Shown: positions 6,762-16,393, counted from the first letter of the stretch. The stretch: DNA of 49,641 nt from Streptococcus mitis (GCF_005844455.1 NZ_SPGF01000009.1:1-49641); one strand, 5' to 3'. Program-made: numbers and translations. Notes: generated by a model from the sequence alone, not told the origin.

Positions 6762-8804
6762 TTAGGCTTTTTTTGAGCTATCTTCCCCCTTGTTTTTCAG
6801 AAGTTGTTCCACTTCCCAAGCTAAGTAGTCAGCAACAGTCTTTTTAAAATCGTCCAAGGTTGGTTTTGTATCAATGATCTGGTGCTGTTCGAAATTCCAA
6901 TCATTACCCTTGTCAGTGATAAAGTCCTCAATAAAGATAGCATCTAAATCCCAAAGTTCTTTACTTACCTCTGCCCTCTTGCCAGCCTTATAAATTTTAA
7001 TCACATCTTGGTAACGCTGGATAGGATTATCAACCTCTGAAATCCCTCGCTTAGCACGTTTAAAACCGTCATTTCTAAAGTCAATAAATTTAACCGTCTG
7101 GTCGTAATCGTGTGCCTCATGAGCCTTAAAAATGTAGATAGAAGTCTGGACCCCTGCCATGGGAACAAAAAGATCCACGGGCATTTTGATAGAGGCAAGT
7201 AGGGTATGCTTTTTCAAAATAGCTTTAGCTGTCTTTGTTGCCTTACCAGAACCAGCACTATCTTGAATGATAATAGCACCTAGGCCACCACGCTCCATCT
7301 TATCCAAACCATAAGCTATAAAAGGAAGACCATTTTCTTCATAAGAGAAAGGGGGATTCAGCAAGACACGATTAGCTTTAAAATCCGTAAACAGACTCTC
7401 AGGACGATTGAAGGCCGAACCTTTTTCAATTCGACTAGACCCATCTCCACGAAGAATCATATTGGTTGTCGCTAGGGTATACATCTCTGCATTAAGTTCT
7501 ATTCCTAGCAGGTTATCTTTCTTGAGCTTCGCAATCTCCTCGTTGGCTCGAGAAGTCCCCTTCCCAAAACTGATATTTGCATGATCTATCATCAACTCCA
7601 TCGCTGAAATGAGGAATCCAGCTGAACCAGTCGCCAAATCCATAACCTTGCTCTCACTGGTTATCCCCAAAATTTGCGCCATCATTTTGGTAACATAAGG
7701 AGGGGTCAGAACAATACCAATTTCTTTTCCATCTCCCAAAGCATACTTTAGAAATTCGGAGTACATCTCCCCCATAATATCGATATGTCCACCCAAACCA
7801 TCAATGGACTTGAAAATATTCTCATAGATAAAAGTGAAGATTTGCTTGGTAACAGAATTTTCATTTTGAGGGAGAAGTTGGGCTACTTCTCTGTCATTGT
7901 TAGTTAACTCGTCTCGTTGGCTATCTTTGGAAATTTCTCCGAAGGAAGCTAACATGAGATATTTTTTGTCTTCATTGATTTCACGCTCATCTAGGAAAGC
8001 CTTGATTTGATCAACTACTTTCTTACCATCACGCTTGGTTTCAGATTGTACCCCTTTTAAATCGTCGGGTATTAATCCATCATCAATCTTGTTTCCTTCA
8101 CTGTCCACAATATCCTGCATAGATAGTAGCATACCAGAAACATAAAGCACCCGTTGAGGAGCTGTGATGTTATGATTGTGCATCAATTTATTGAGCTTTT
8201 TAGCATAGCCTTGCAAAGTCGCCTGACTATCAATCAGAATTTGATGTTTTTCTTCTTCGCTCAAGACAGCATCTTTGTAGAAGGTCTCAAAGGTAGACTC
8301 ATTTTCCAAAAAATCAAAAGTCGTAACCTTTGATAACTCTTTATAGGCATTAGGAGCAGAACCAAAGACATAATAAACTTTGATAGTTACATTTTCTTCG
8401 TTATCACCTGCAACACCAACTGCAACAGCTTCATGATATTTACCACTATCAATAACTGCTCTCGCATAATGCAAAGCCCCATTCACTGCAAAATCACTAA
8501 TGGATTTATCATCAAACTTAATACCATCCTTTGTTTGAGAAACTAGCTTAGCTAATTTGAGTTTGTTTTCAATCAGGATAGGAACTTGTTTGTATTTTTC
8601 AATATGAAAATCCGGCTTTCCAAAATTAGTCTTAGTTTGCGTCTTAGCAGCTCCCTTAAGCGCCTCTTTGAGATAAGCACTCATAGCAGATTCTTCATTG
8701 TAATCCTGCAATTTTTTCAAACCAAGATTTTCAAACTGCTTTTTCACATAGTCATTCACATCCGACTCTAATTTCCAGTTTACTAGCATATTATTTTCTT
8801 TCAT
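6762..8804 (-). CDS. BcgI-like fused restriction endonuclease and N6-adenine methyltransferase
   Basis: The 680-residue protein has two parts. Near the N-terminus, Pro64-Asp65 and Glu79-Asn-Lys81 (GKPDFHIE ... PILIENK) form a PD-(D/E)xK nuclease core. The middle holds an HsdM-type gamma-class adenine methylase: GIVLTPPYV near 363, motif I DLATGSAGF at 389-397 and catalytic motif IV NPPF at 483-486. With a separate S subunit and no hsdR, this matches type IIB/IIG systems such as BcgI, where one chain both methylates and cuts. Its ATG overlaps the parE stop (TAATG), so it is translated with parE. A second ATG at codon 6 is possible. Both motif sets appear intact, so an active system is plausible. 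Methylase-only function cannot be excluded. Confidence 0.8.
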   Translation of the reverse strand: MKENNMLVNWKLESDVNDYVKKQFENLGLKKLQDYNEESAMSAYLKEALKGAAKTQTKTNFGKPDFHIEKYKQVPILIENKLKLAKLVSQTKDGIKFDDKSISDFAVNGALHYARAVIDSGKYHEAVAVGVAGDNEENVTIKVYYVFGSAPNAYKELSKVTTFDFLENESTFETFYKDAVLSEEEKHQILIDSQATLQGYAKKLNKLMHNHNITAPQRVLYVSGMLLSMQDIVDSEGNKIDDGLIPDDLKGVQSETKRDGKKVVDQIKAFLDEREINEDKKYLMLASFGEISKDSQRDELTNNDREVAQLLPQNENSVTKQIFTFIYENIFKSIDGLGGHIDIMGEMYSEFLKYALGDGKEIGIVLTPPYVTKMMAQILGITSESKVMDLATGSAGFLISAMELMIDHANISFGKGTSRANEEIAKLKKDNLLGIELNAEMYTLATTNMILRGDGSSRIEKGSAFNRPESLFTDFKANRVLLNPPFSYEENGLPFIAYGLDKMERGGLGAIIIQDSAGSGKATKTAKAILKKHTLLASIKMPVDLFVPMAGVQTSIYIFKAHEAHDYDQTVKFIDFRNDGFKRAKRGISEVDNPIQRYQDVIKIYKAGKRAEVSKELWDLDAIFIEDFITDKGNDWNFEQHQIIDTKPTLDDFKKTVADYLAWEVEQLLKNKGEDSSKKA

Positions 8805-10747
8805 TAAAACACTGTTGCTTCCTCAAGCGTAAACTTGACATTATCTTCAATCCACTTACGGCGTGGTTCGACCTTATCTCCCATAAGGACATTGACGCGA
8901 CGTTCGGCGCGTGCTAAATCTTCGATCGTAACACGGATAAGTGTACGGGTTTCTGGATTCATGGTTGTTTCCCAGAGCTGGTCCGCATTCATCTCACCAA
9001 GCCCTTTATAGCGTTGGAGAGTAGCACCTTTGCCGAACTGCTTACGGAGTTCTTCAAGCTCTCCATCTGTCCAAGCATAGGCCACTTCTTCTTTCTTACC
9101 TTTGCCTTTGGACATCTTGTAAAGAGGTGGAAGGGCAATATAGACATGGCCTGCCTCAACAAGCGGACGCATGTAGCGGTAAAAAAATGTCAAGAGCAAG
9201 GTCTGGATATGGGCACCATCAGTATCGGCATCGGTCATGATAATGATTTTATCATAGTTGGCATCTTCAATAGAGAAGTCTGCCCCAACACCTGCACCGA
9301 TTGTATAAATCATCGTGTTGATTTCTTCATTTTTGAGGATATCCGCCATCTTGGCCTTGGCTGTATTGATAACCTTCCCACGAAGGGGCAAGATTGCCTG
9401 AAACTTACGGTCACGACCTTGCTTGGCAGAACCACCGGCAGAGTCACCCTCGACCAAATAGAGTTCGTTCTTAGCAGGGTTCTTGGACTGGGCTGGGGTT
9501 AATTTCCCAGACAACAAGCCCTTATCCTTCTTGTTTTTCTTACCATTTCGGCTCTCATCACGCGCTTTGCGAGCCGCCTCACGGGCATCACGCGCCTTGA
9601 TAGCCTTGCGAATGAGATTGGAAGCCAGTTCCCCATTTTCCATGAGGAAGAAAGTCAACTTATCAGCCACTATCCCATCCACAACGGGACGAGCCAGTGG
9701 ACTTCCCAATTTGTCCTTGGTCTGGCCTTCAAATTGAAGGTGTTCTTCCGGAACCAAGATAGAAAGAACGGCTGCTAATCCCTCACGATAGTCGGAACCT
9801 TCAAGGTTTTTATCTTTTTCTTTGAGAAGACCTGTCTTACGCGCATAGTCATTCATAACCTTGGTAATGGCAGACTTGAGTCCTGTTTCATGCGTTCCAC
9901 CGTCCTTGGTGCGAACGTTATTGACAAAGGACAATATGTTATCTGAGAATCCATCATTGTACTGGAGGGCAACTTCCACTTGGAAACCATTGTCTTCCCC
10001 TTCAAAGTATAGGACTGGCGTCAAGATTTCCTTGTCTTCGTTCAGATAAGAAACAAAGTCCTGCACCCCGTTTTCATAATGGAATTCGATTGCTTCATCT
10101 GTTCGCTTATCTGTCAGAGACAAGGTCACATTTTTTAAGAGAAAGGCTGACTCATTGAGTCGTTCTGAAATGGTATTGTACTTGAAGTCTGTCGTAGAGA
10201 AGGTTGTCGCGTCAGGCATGAAGGTGACTTTGGTACCTGTCTTAGTCTTGGGTGCTGTACCAATTTTCTTCAAAGTCGTGGCAGGTTTTCCACCATTTTC
10301 AAAGCGTTGCTTATAAACAGCACCATCACGAGTGATTTCTACTTCTAGCCAACTAGAAAGGGCATTAACAACAGAAGACCCCACCCCGTGGAGACCTCCA
10401 GATGTCTTATAACCCCCTTGACCGAATTTCCCTCCGGCGTGAAGAATAGTAAAGATAACCTCAACAGTTGGAATTCCCATGGCGTGCATACCAGTCGGCA
10501 TCCCACGACCATGGTCCTCTACTGTTAGACTTCCGTCTTTATTGATAGTCACATCAATGCGGTCACCAAAGCCAGACAAGGCCTCATCGACTGCATTGTC
10601 CACGATTTCCCAGACTAGGTGATGGAGACCCGCACCGTCGGTCGAACCAATATACATCCCCGGACGTTTACGGACCGCATCCAACCCTTCTAGCACCTGA
10701 ATGGCGTCATCATTGTAGTTATTAATATTGATTTCCTTTTTTGACAC
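8804..10747 (-). CDS. parE: DNA topoisomerase IV subunit B
   Basis: ParE is the ATPase subunit of topoisomerase IV, partner of ParC. Its 647 residues show the GHKL ATP site (EIVDNAVDEAL, DHGRGMP, GLHGVGSSVVNAL), the transducer, and the TOPRIM domain with EGDSAGGSA, PLRGKVINTAK and DADTDGAHI for Mg2+ binding. No quinolone-resistance change is evident in EGDSAGG or the adjacent region. Translation starts at a GTG (10747) with a strong AGGAGG site 6 bases upstream. The promoter lies at 10777-10805. The stop codon overlaps the start of the restriction gene, so parE transcription probably drives the downstream cassette. Confidence 0.98.
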   Translation of the reverse strand: MSKKEININNYNDDAIQVLEGLDAVRKRPGMYIGSTDGAGLHHLVWEIVDNAVDEALSGFGDRIDVTINKDGSLTVEDHGRGMPTGMHAMGIPTVEVIFTILHAGGKFGQGGYKTSGGLHGVGSSVVNALSSWLEVEITRDGAVYKQRFENGGKPATTLKKIGTAPKTKTGTKVTFMPDATTFSTTDFKYNTISERLNESAFLLKNVTLSLTDKRTDEAIEFHYENGVQDFVSYLNEDKEILTPVLYFEGEDNGFQVEVALQYNDGFSDNILSFVNNVRTKDGGTHETGLKSAITKVMNDYARKTGLLKEKDKNLEGSDYREGLAAVLSILVPEEHLQFEGQTKDKLGSPLARPVVDGIVADKLTFFLMENGELASNLIRKAIKARDAREAARKARDESRNGKKNKKDKGLLSGKLTPAQSKNPAKNELYLVEGDSAGGSAKQGRDRKFQAILPLRGKVINTAKAKMADILKNEEINTMIYTIGAGVGADFSIEDANYDKIIIMTDADTDGAHIQTLLLTFFYRYMRPLVEAGHVYIALPPLYKMSKGKGKKEEVAYAWTDGELEELRKQFGKGATLQRYKGLGEMNADQLWETTMNPETRTLIRVTIEDLARAERRVNVLMGDKVEPRRKWIEDNVKFTLEEATVF

Positions 10748-10776
10748 AAGGAACCTCCTATTTGTTCATCTTTTCT

Positions 10777-10805
10777 ATTTTACAGGTTTTCTAGGGATTT
10801 TGCAA
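10777..10805 (-). promoter_or_regulatory. parE promoter
   Basis: On the minus strand TTGCAA (10800-10805) and TAAAAT (10777-10782) are separated by exactly 17 bases, 30 bases before the GTG start of parE. Confidence 0.65.
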
Positions 10806-10867
10806 AGTTTTTCTTTCTCCGGTGTGACAATTTCAGTAGAGATTCTCTGCCTTTCTTTCCCAATTCA

Positions 10868-10876
10868 TGATATAAT
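10868..10876 (+). promoter_or_regulatory. plsY extended -10 promoter, leaderless transcript likely
   Basis: TGATATAAT ends at 10876. Transcription would begin about 7 bases downstream, at or next to the plsY ATG (10883). The AGGAG at 10878-10882 abuts the ATG, too close to serve as a normal ribosome binding site. The mRNA therefore appears leaderless or nearly so. Confidence 0.5.
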
Positions 10877-10882
10877 AGGAGT

Positions 10883-11524
10883 ATGATTACAATAGTTTTA
10901 TTAATCCTAGCCTATCTGCTGGGTTCGATTCCGTCTGGTCTCTGGATTGGACAAGTATTCTTTCAAATCAATCTGCGCGAGCATGGTTCTGGTAACACAG
11001 GGACAACCAATACCTTCCGCATCTTAGGAAAGAAAGCGGGGATGGCAACCTTTGTGATTGATTTTTTCAAAGGAACCCTAGCAACGCTACTTCCGATTAT
11101 GTTTCATCTTCAAGGTGTTTCACCTCTCATCTTTGGACTTTTGGCCGTTATTGGCCACACCTTCCCTATCTTTGCAGGATTTAAGGGTGGCAAGGCTGTC
11201 GCAACCAGTGCTGGAGTGATTTTCGGATTTGCGCCTATCTTCTGTCTCTACCTTGCGGTTGTCTTCTTTGGGACCCTCTATCTAGGTAGTATGATTTCAC
11301 TGTCTAGTGTCACAGCATCTATCGCAGCCGTCATCGGAGTTCTACTCTTTCCACTTTTGGGTTTTATTCTGAGTAACTATGACCCTCTCTTCATCGCCAT
11401 TATCCTAGCTCTTGCTAGTTTGATTATCATTCGTCATAAGGATAATATCACACGTATCCAAAATAAAACTGAAAATCTTGTCCCTTGGGGACTGAACTTA
11501 ACCCATCAAAATCCTAAAAAATAA
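10883..11524 (+). CDS. plsY: glycerol-3-phosphate acyltransferase PlsY
   Basis: PlsY moves an acyl group from acyl-phosphate (made by PlsX) to glycerol-3-phosphate, the first membrane step of phospholipid synthesis. The 213-residue multi-span membrane protein carries the three family motifs: GSIPSG near residue 15, [13 protein letters not shown] near 34-46 and [21 protein letters not shown] near 91-111. Length and start match streptococcal PlsY. It is divergent from parE and ends at a terminator shared with nupC. See the promoter entry for the probable lack of a leader. Confidence 0.95.
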   Translation: MITIVLLILAYLLGSIPSGLWIGQVFFQINLREHGSGNTGTTNTFRILGKKAGMATFVIDFFKGTLATLLPIMFHLQGVSPLIFGLLAVIGHTFPIFAGFKGGKAVATSAGVIFGFAPIFCLYLAVVFFGTLYLGSMISLSSVTASIAAVIGVLLFPLLGFILSNYDPLFIAIILALASLIIIRHKDNITRIQNKTENLVPWGLNLTHQNPKK

Positions 11525-11556
11525 AACGCCAGTTTGAACAGAACTGACGTTTTTTT
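11524..11556. terminator. bidirectional terminator between plsY and nupC
   Basis: AAAACGCCAGTTTGAACAG pairs with AACTGACGTTTTTTT, with a T tract on both strands. It serves the convergent plsY and nup operons. Confidence 0.8.
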
Positions 11557-11562
11557 GTATGC

Positions 11563-12519
11563 TTATTTTGATTTGATATAGTTGATACCATCTGCTTTTG
11601 GTGCAACTGCTTTTCCAAAGAAGGCTGCCAAGACCAAAATAGTCAAAACATAAGGTGCAATTTGAAGGTAAACCGCAGGCACTCCTTGTAGGAAAGGCAA
11701 TTGAGAACCGATAACTGCCAAACTTTGTGAAAGCCCAAAGAAAAGACTAGAAAGCATGGCTCCGATTGGGTTCCATTTCCCAAAGATCATCGCAGCAAGA
11801 GCGATAAATCCAGGTCCAACAATAGTTGTTACTGAGAAGTTAACTGAGATTGATTGAGCATAAATCGCTCCGCCAATTCCACCTAAGAAACCTGAAATGA
11901 TAACCCCTAAATATCTCATCTTGTAGACATTTATTCCCAAAGTATCCGCTGCTTGAGGGTGTTCACCGACAGAGCGGAGACGAAGACCAAAGCGGGTCTT
12001 GAAGAGGATAAACCAAGCAAAGAATGAGAAAGCAATCGCGATATAACCTAGCAGACTTGTTGACTTGAAGAAGATATCACCAATCACTGGGATATTTGCT
12101 AAGACTGGGAAGTCAAAGCGTCCAAAAGTCTGACTTAAGTTATCTGTTTGTCCCTTATTATAAAGAACTTTCACTAAGAAAACAGCCAAGGCAGGCGCCA
12201 TCAAGTTCAATACTGTACCGCTGACAACATGGTCTGCACGGAAATGAACCGTTGCTGCTGCGTGGATGATAGAAAAGATTCCCCCTACCAATCCTGCAAC
12301 TAACAAAGATATCCATGGAGTTGCTGCTCCAAATTGTTCTGCAAATTCAAGGTTAAAGACGACTCCAGAAAAGGCTCCCATAACCATAATTCCTTCAAGG
12401 CCGACGTTTACCACACCACCACGTTCAGAGAAAACACCACCGATACTTGTAAAGATGAGGGGTGCTGAGTAAATCAGCATAGAAGACACCAAGAGGGTGA
12501 GCAAGGTTGTAATAGACAT
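11563..12519 (-). CDS. nupC: nucleoside ABC transporter permease NupC
   Basis: One of two permeases of a BMP-family nucleoside importer. The 318-residue hydrophobic protein of the BPD_transp_2 (YufQ/RbsC-like) family has about eight to ten membrane segments and a GGVFSERGGVVNVGLEGIM-type motif near the N-terminus. It lies 2 bases after nupB. Its ribosome binding site (GGAGG) lies inside the nupB stop region, so the two are coupled. Last gene of the operon, ending at the shared terminator. Confidence 0.9.
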   Translation of the reverse strand: MSITTLLTLLVSSMLIYSAPLIFTSIGGVFSERGGVVNVGLEGIMVMGAFSGVVFNLEFAEQFGAATPWISLLVAGLVGGIFSIIHAAATVHFRADHVVSGTVLNLMAPALAVFLVKVLYNKGQTDNLSQTFGRFDFPVLANIPVIGDIFFKSTSLLGYIAIAFSFFAWFILFKTRFGLRLRSVGEHPQAADTLGINVYKMRYLGVIISGFLGGIGGAIYAQSISVNFSVTTIVGPGFIALAAMIFGKWNPIGAMLSSLFFGLSQSLAVIGSQLPFLQGVPAVYLQIAPYVLTILVLAAFFGKAVAPKADGINYIKSK

Positions 12520-12521
12520 CT

Positions 12522-13580
12522 TTACTTACCTCCTTTAACTTGTTTTTTAGGTTTGACAAAGCGTTCGATAAGGTAATGAACACTGACAAAGAAGATAATA
12601 GACGCTGTTACAATGCTGACTAGCTCAGATGGCACCTGCGCCGCATTCATACCAGGAGCTCCAACTTGGAGAACACCAAATAGGAAGGCTGCAAAGAGAA
12701 TACCAATTGGTGAGTTAGCCGCAAGCAGACTAACCGCCATTCCGTTAAATCCGACAGCCAATGATGCCCCTTGAACATAGACGTTCTGGAAGGTTCCCAG
12801 TCCTTCCACAGCTCCACCAAGACCTGCCAAGGCACCTGAAATAATCATTGAGAGGATAATTGTTCGTTTGGCAGAAATACCAGCATATTCTGAAGCATGT
12901 GGATTAAGACCAACTGCACGGATTTCAAAACCAAGTGTTGTTTTCTTGAGCATGAACCAAATGACTGCAACGGCAATAAGAGCAAAGAAAATACCGATAT
13001 TCATCCGTGAGTTACCAGTCAACTCAGCCAACCAAGGTGTCTGATAGGTTGCATTAGCCCCAACACGAATTGTCGAATCTGTACTTTGCATGAAGTCTTT
13101 AGGGAAAGCATGGATAAAGGCATTTCCTACATACAAGACAATGTAGTTCATCATGATGGTTACGATAACCTCTGACGTCCCTAGATAGGCTCTAAGAATA
13201 CCCGGAATCGCTCCTACAATCCCACCAGCAATCAAAGCAATCACGATAGTCGCTAAAATCATCAAGGGACGTGGCATATCTGGATGCGACAAGGCAAACC
13301 AACCACTAAGAATCCAACCTGCCAAAGCCTGACCAGGAAGTCCAACGTTAAAGAAACCTGCACGACTGGCAACGGCAAAGCCAAGACCAATCAAGACCAA
13401 AGGCCCCATGGCACGGAAGATTTCTCCAATCCCACGCAGACTACCAAAGGCTGTATAGAACAATTCTTCGTAGCCCCAAATGGCATCATAACCAAAGATC
13501 CACATGACAATGGCTCCGAGTAAAATTCCTAGGAAGACAGAAATCAAGGGAACCGAAATTTGTTGTAATTTTTTAGACAT
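12522..13580 (-). CDS. nupB: nucleoside ABC transporter permease NupB
   Basis: A 352-residue permease of the YufP/RbsC type, partner of NupC in the membrane channel. The start is the ATG at 13580 (MSKKLQQIS), preceded by AAAGGAGA; an upstream in-frame start at 13607 lies deeper in nupA and lacks a site. It overlaps the nupA stop by 8 bases. The sequence has repeated hydrophobic segments and the GFAVASRAGFFNVGLPGQ motif near residue 75 that resembles the matching loop in NupC. Confidence 0.9.
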   Translation of the reverse strand: MSKKLQQISVPLISVFLGILLGAIVMWIFGYDAIWGYEELFYTAFGSLRGIGEIFRAMGPLVLIGLGFAVASRAGFFNVGLPGQALAGWILSGWFALSHPDMPRPLMILATIVIALIAGGIVGAIPGILRAYLGTSEVIVTIMMNYIVLYVGNAFIHAFPKDFMQSTDSTIRVGANATYQTPWLAELTGNSRMNIGIFFALIAVAVIWFMLKKTTLGFEIRAVGLNPHASEYAGISAKRTIILSMIISGALAGLGGAVEGLGTFQNVYVQGASLAVGFNGMAVSLLAANSPIGILFAAFLFGVLQVGAPGMNAAQVPSELVSIVTASIIFFVSVHYLIERFVKPKKQVKGGK

Positions 13581-15108
13581 CACTCTTCTCCTTTCCCAAG
13601 TTTCCACCAGCCATCAAGACACCAAGTTCTTGTTTATTGGTTGTTTCTGGTGATACAATACCTTGAATCTTACCATCGTGGATAACGGCAATACGGTCTG
13701 AGACGTTTAAAATCTCATCCAATTCAAAGCTGACAACAAGAACAGCCTTCCCATTATCACGCTCTTCAATCAAGCGTTTGTGGATATATTCAATAGCACC
13801 GACATCCAACCCACGAGTTGGCTGGCTGACGATAAGAAGATCAGGATCTCGATCAATTTCACGAGCAATAATTGCTTTTTGTTGATTTCCTCCTGAGAGT
13901 GCCGCTGCAGGAACAAATTCACTTGCAGCACGAACATCAAACTCTTCCATTAGCTTTTTAGCATAAGAAGTAATATTTGAATAGTTCAAAATTCCATTTT
14001 TACTATGTGGTTCTTTATAGTAGGTTTGAAGGGCAATATTTTCAGAAATCATCATTTCCAAAATCAAACCATCACGGTGACGGTCTTCTGGAACGTGCCC
14101 AACACTCAACTCTGTAATCTGACGTGGGTGCAAGCCTACAATTGAATCTCCTTTTAGCTCAATGCTACCAGATTCAACCTTGCGAAGACCTGTAATGGCT
14201 TGAATCAGTTCAGACTGACCATTTCCATCAATCCCCGCAATACCAACAATCTCTCCAGCACGAACATCCAAGGACAGATTTTTAACAGCTGGAACACCAC
14301 GGTTTTCATTGACCACCAAATCTTTGATAGACAAAACCACTTCTTTTGGTTGAGAGGCTTGTTTCTCTGTTTTGAAGGAAACAGAACGTCCTACCATCAT
14401 TTCTGCCAAATCAGCATTGGTAGCCCCTGCAATTTCGACAGTTTCAATTGATTTCCCACGACGGATAACTGTAACGCGGTCAGAAACTGCGCGGATCTCA
14501 TCCAACTTGTGGGTAATCAAGATAATTGATTTTCCTTCTTTGACAAGATTTTTCATAATAGCCATCAACTCATCAATTTCTAATGGAGTCAAGACAGCCG
14601 TTGGTTCGTCAAAGATAAGGATATCAGCTCCCCGATAAAGGGTTTTTAAAATTTCTACACGTTGTTGGGCACCAACTGAGATATCTGCTACCTTGGCAGA
14701 AGGGCCCACAGCTAAGCCATAACGTTCAGAAAGAGCCTTGATTTCTGTGCTAGCTCCAGCGATATCTAGCACACCATTTTTAGTCAATTCACTTCCTAAA
14801 ATGATGTTTTCAGCCACCGTGAAAGCCTCTACCAACATAAAGTGTTGGTGAACCATTCCGATTCCCAAGCTAGCTGCTTTAGATGGCGAGTCGAGGTTAA
14901 CAACTTGACCGTTGACCGCGATTTCGCCACTGGTTGGTTCAAGAAGACCTGCTAACATGTTCATTAGCGTGGATTTTCCAGCCCCGTTTTCTCCTAAAAG
15001 TGCATGAATTTCACCTTTTCGTAGGTGCAGGTTGATTTTGTCGTTGGCAACAAATTCACCAAACACCTTGGTAATATCACGCATCTCAATGACATTTTCG
15101 TGTGCCAT
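13573..15108 (-). CDS. nupA: nucleoside ABC transporter ATP-binding protein NupA
   Basis: A 511-residue tandem ATPase energising nucleoside uptake. The first half has Walker A GENGAGKST near residue 38, signature SVGAQQR near 145 and Walker B ILIFDEPTA. The second half has a degenerate Walker A GIDGNGQSE and signature LSGGNQQK, as usual in the sugar/nucleoside (RbsA/YufO) family. It lies 143 bases after pnrA, from which it is separated by a terminator that should lower its expression relative to the binding protein. Confidence 0.93.
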   Translation of the reverse strand: MAHENVIEMRDITKVFGEFVANDKINLHLRKGEIHALLGENGAGKSTLMNMLAGLLEPTSGEIAVNGQVVNLDSPSKAASLGIGMVHQHFMLVEAFTVAENIILGSELTKNGVLDIAGASTEIKALSERYGLAVGPSAKVADISVGAQQRVEILKTLYRGADILIFDEPTAVLTPLEIDELMAIMKNLVKEGKSIILITHKLDEIRAVSDRVTVIRRGKSIETVEIAGATNADLAEMMVGRSVSFKTEKQASQPKEVVLSIKDLVVNENRGVPAVKNLSLDVRAGEIVGIAGIDGNGQSELIQAITGLRKVESGSIELKGDSIVGLHPRQITELSVGHVPEDRHRDGLILEMMISENIALQTYYKEPHSKNGILNYSNITSYAKKLMEEFDVRAASEFVPAAALSGGNQQKAIIAREIDRDPDLLIVSQPTRGLDVGAIEYIHKRLIEERDNGKAVLVVSFELDEILNVSDRIAVIHDGKIQGIVSPETTNKQELGVLMAGGNLGKEKSDV

Positions 15109-15205
15109 GTGCTCTTCCTTTCAGAGTCTTATTTTATTTCAATAAAACTTGCTAGTTTGTCTAGTAGCAAGCTTTACTGAGACAAAATGACTTTGCCTCA
15201 ACTCT

Positions 15206-15230
15206 TAAAAAAGCGGCCGAGGGCCGCTTC
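15206..15230 (-). terminator. attenuating terminator between pnrA and nupA
   Basis: On the minus strand AAGCGGCC-CTC-GGCCGCTT is followed by TTTTTT, a perfect GC-rich stem. It lies between the lipoprotein gene and the ATPase gene, so partial read-through would give more binding protein than transporter. Confidence 0.85.
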
Positions 15231-15251
15231 CTAAGAAATGACTTCCATCCA

Positions 15252-16304
15252 TTATTTTTCAGGAACTTTTACGCTTCCGTCAAGGATTTTAGCTTTAGCA
15301 TCTTCAACAGCTTTTTTACCTTCTTCTGAAAGGTTTGTCACTGCCAAGTCAACCCCTTTATCTTTCAATGAGTAAACGATCACTTGACCACCAGGGAACT
15401 CACCTTTTTCTGCCTTGTTAGCAATATCTTTTACAGTTGTACCAACTTGTTTCAATGTAGATACAAGAACAAAGTTTGATTCCTTGCCATCTTTAGAAGT
15501 GTATTTACCTTCTGCTTCTTGGTCACGGTCAACACCGATAACCCAAACTTTTTCATTTTCAGGACGGCTTTCGTTGAGTGATTTTGCTTCTGCAAAGACA
15601 CCAGCACCTGTACCTCCAGCTACTTGGTAAACAACGTCTGCACCAGCTGCATATTGTGCCGCTGCAATTGTTTTACCTTTGGCATTATCACCAAATGAAC
15701 CAGCATAGTCAACTTGTACTTTGATAGATGGGTCTACTGACGCAACACCTGCCTTGAATCCTGCTTCAAAACGAGAGATAACTTCTGACTCCATACCACC
15801 TACAAAACCAACTTGTTTTGTTTTAGTTGTTTTTGCTGCAGCCACACCTGCAAGGTAACCTGACTCATTATCAGCGAAAATTACACTCGCAACATTCTTT
15901 TGATCTTTAATCACATCATCAATCAAGACATAGTTCAAATCAGTGTGCTCTTCTGCTGCATCTTTAACTGCATTGTGAAGGGCAAAACCAACTCCGAAGG
16001 TTAGGTTGTAACTTCCAGCCGCTTGTTGCAAGTTGTTAGCGTAGTCAGCTTCACTTGTTGATTGGAAGTAAGTGAAACCTTTATCTTTTGCAAGATTGTG
16101 TTCTTTACCCCAAGCCTGCAAACCTTCCCAAGCTGATTGGTTGAATGATTTATCATCAACACCACCAGTATCAGTGACGATTGCTGCTTTTGTCTTCACA
16201 TCAGAAGATGAATCTGCCTTACGAGAAGAGCGGTTACCACATGCAGCAAGTCCAACTGCTGCCACTGCAACTAGACCAAGGCCTAGCCATTGTTTCTTGT
16301 TCAT
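15252..16304 (-). CDS. pnrA: nucleoside-binding lipoprotein PnrA (BMP family)
   Basis: The surface lipoprotein that captures purine and other nucleosides for NupABC. The 350-residue product starts at 16304 (MNKKQWLGLGL) behind AGGAGG. It has a signal peptide with lipobox GLAAC; the acylated Cys is residue 22. The Bmp fold follows (VTDTGGVDDKSFNQSAWEGL near residue 45). A longer in-frame start at 16376 has no ribosome site and would bury the signal. PnrA of S. pneumoniae is a recognised surface antigen. The gene follows cdd in the same direction. Confidence 0.95.
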   Translation of the reverse strand: MNKKQWLGLGLVAVAAVGLAACGNRSSRKADSSSDVKTKAAIVTDTGGVDDKSFNQSAWEGLQAWGKEHNLAKDKGFTYFQSTSEADYANNLQQAAGSYNLTFGVGFALHNAVKDAAEEHTDLNYVLIDDVIKDQKNVASVIFADNESGYLAGVAAAKTTKTKQVGFVGGMESEVISRFEAGFKAGVASVDPSIKVQVDYAGSFGDNAKGKTIAAAQYAAGADVVYQVAGGTGAGVFAEAKSLNESRPENEKVWVIGVDRDQEAEGKYTSKDGKESNFVLVSTLKQVGTTVKDIANKAEKGEFPGGQVIVYSLKDKGVDLAVTNLSEEGKKAVEDAKAKILDGSVKVPEK

Positions 16305-16327
16305 TACTGAACCTCCTAAATAAGATG

Positions 16328-16342
16328 TGCAACGATGTTGCA
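16328..16342 (-). promoter_or_regulatory. perfect palindrome in the pnrA leader
   Basis: TGCAAC-GAT-GTTGCA lies 24 bases before the pnrA start, between cdd and pnrA. It could be an operator or a small hairpin. No strong promoter was identified in the 89-base gap. Confidence 0.35.
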
Positions 16343-16393
16343 AGTATGGATTGGTTGGCCACAAGGACCGTGCCACTCAGAGAGTAGCTCAGA

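Noticed and set aside
6762..8804. Classical type I system with missing hsdR
   Set aside because: The PD-(D/E)xK core at residues 64-81 gives the methylase chain its own nuclease, so a lost hsdR need not be assumed.
9014..9502. 162-residue open frame antisense to parE
   Set aside because: A shadow of the TOPRIM-coding region of parE, with no initiation signals.
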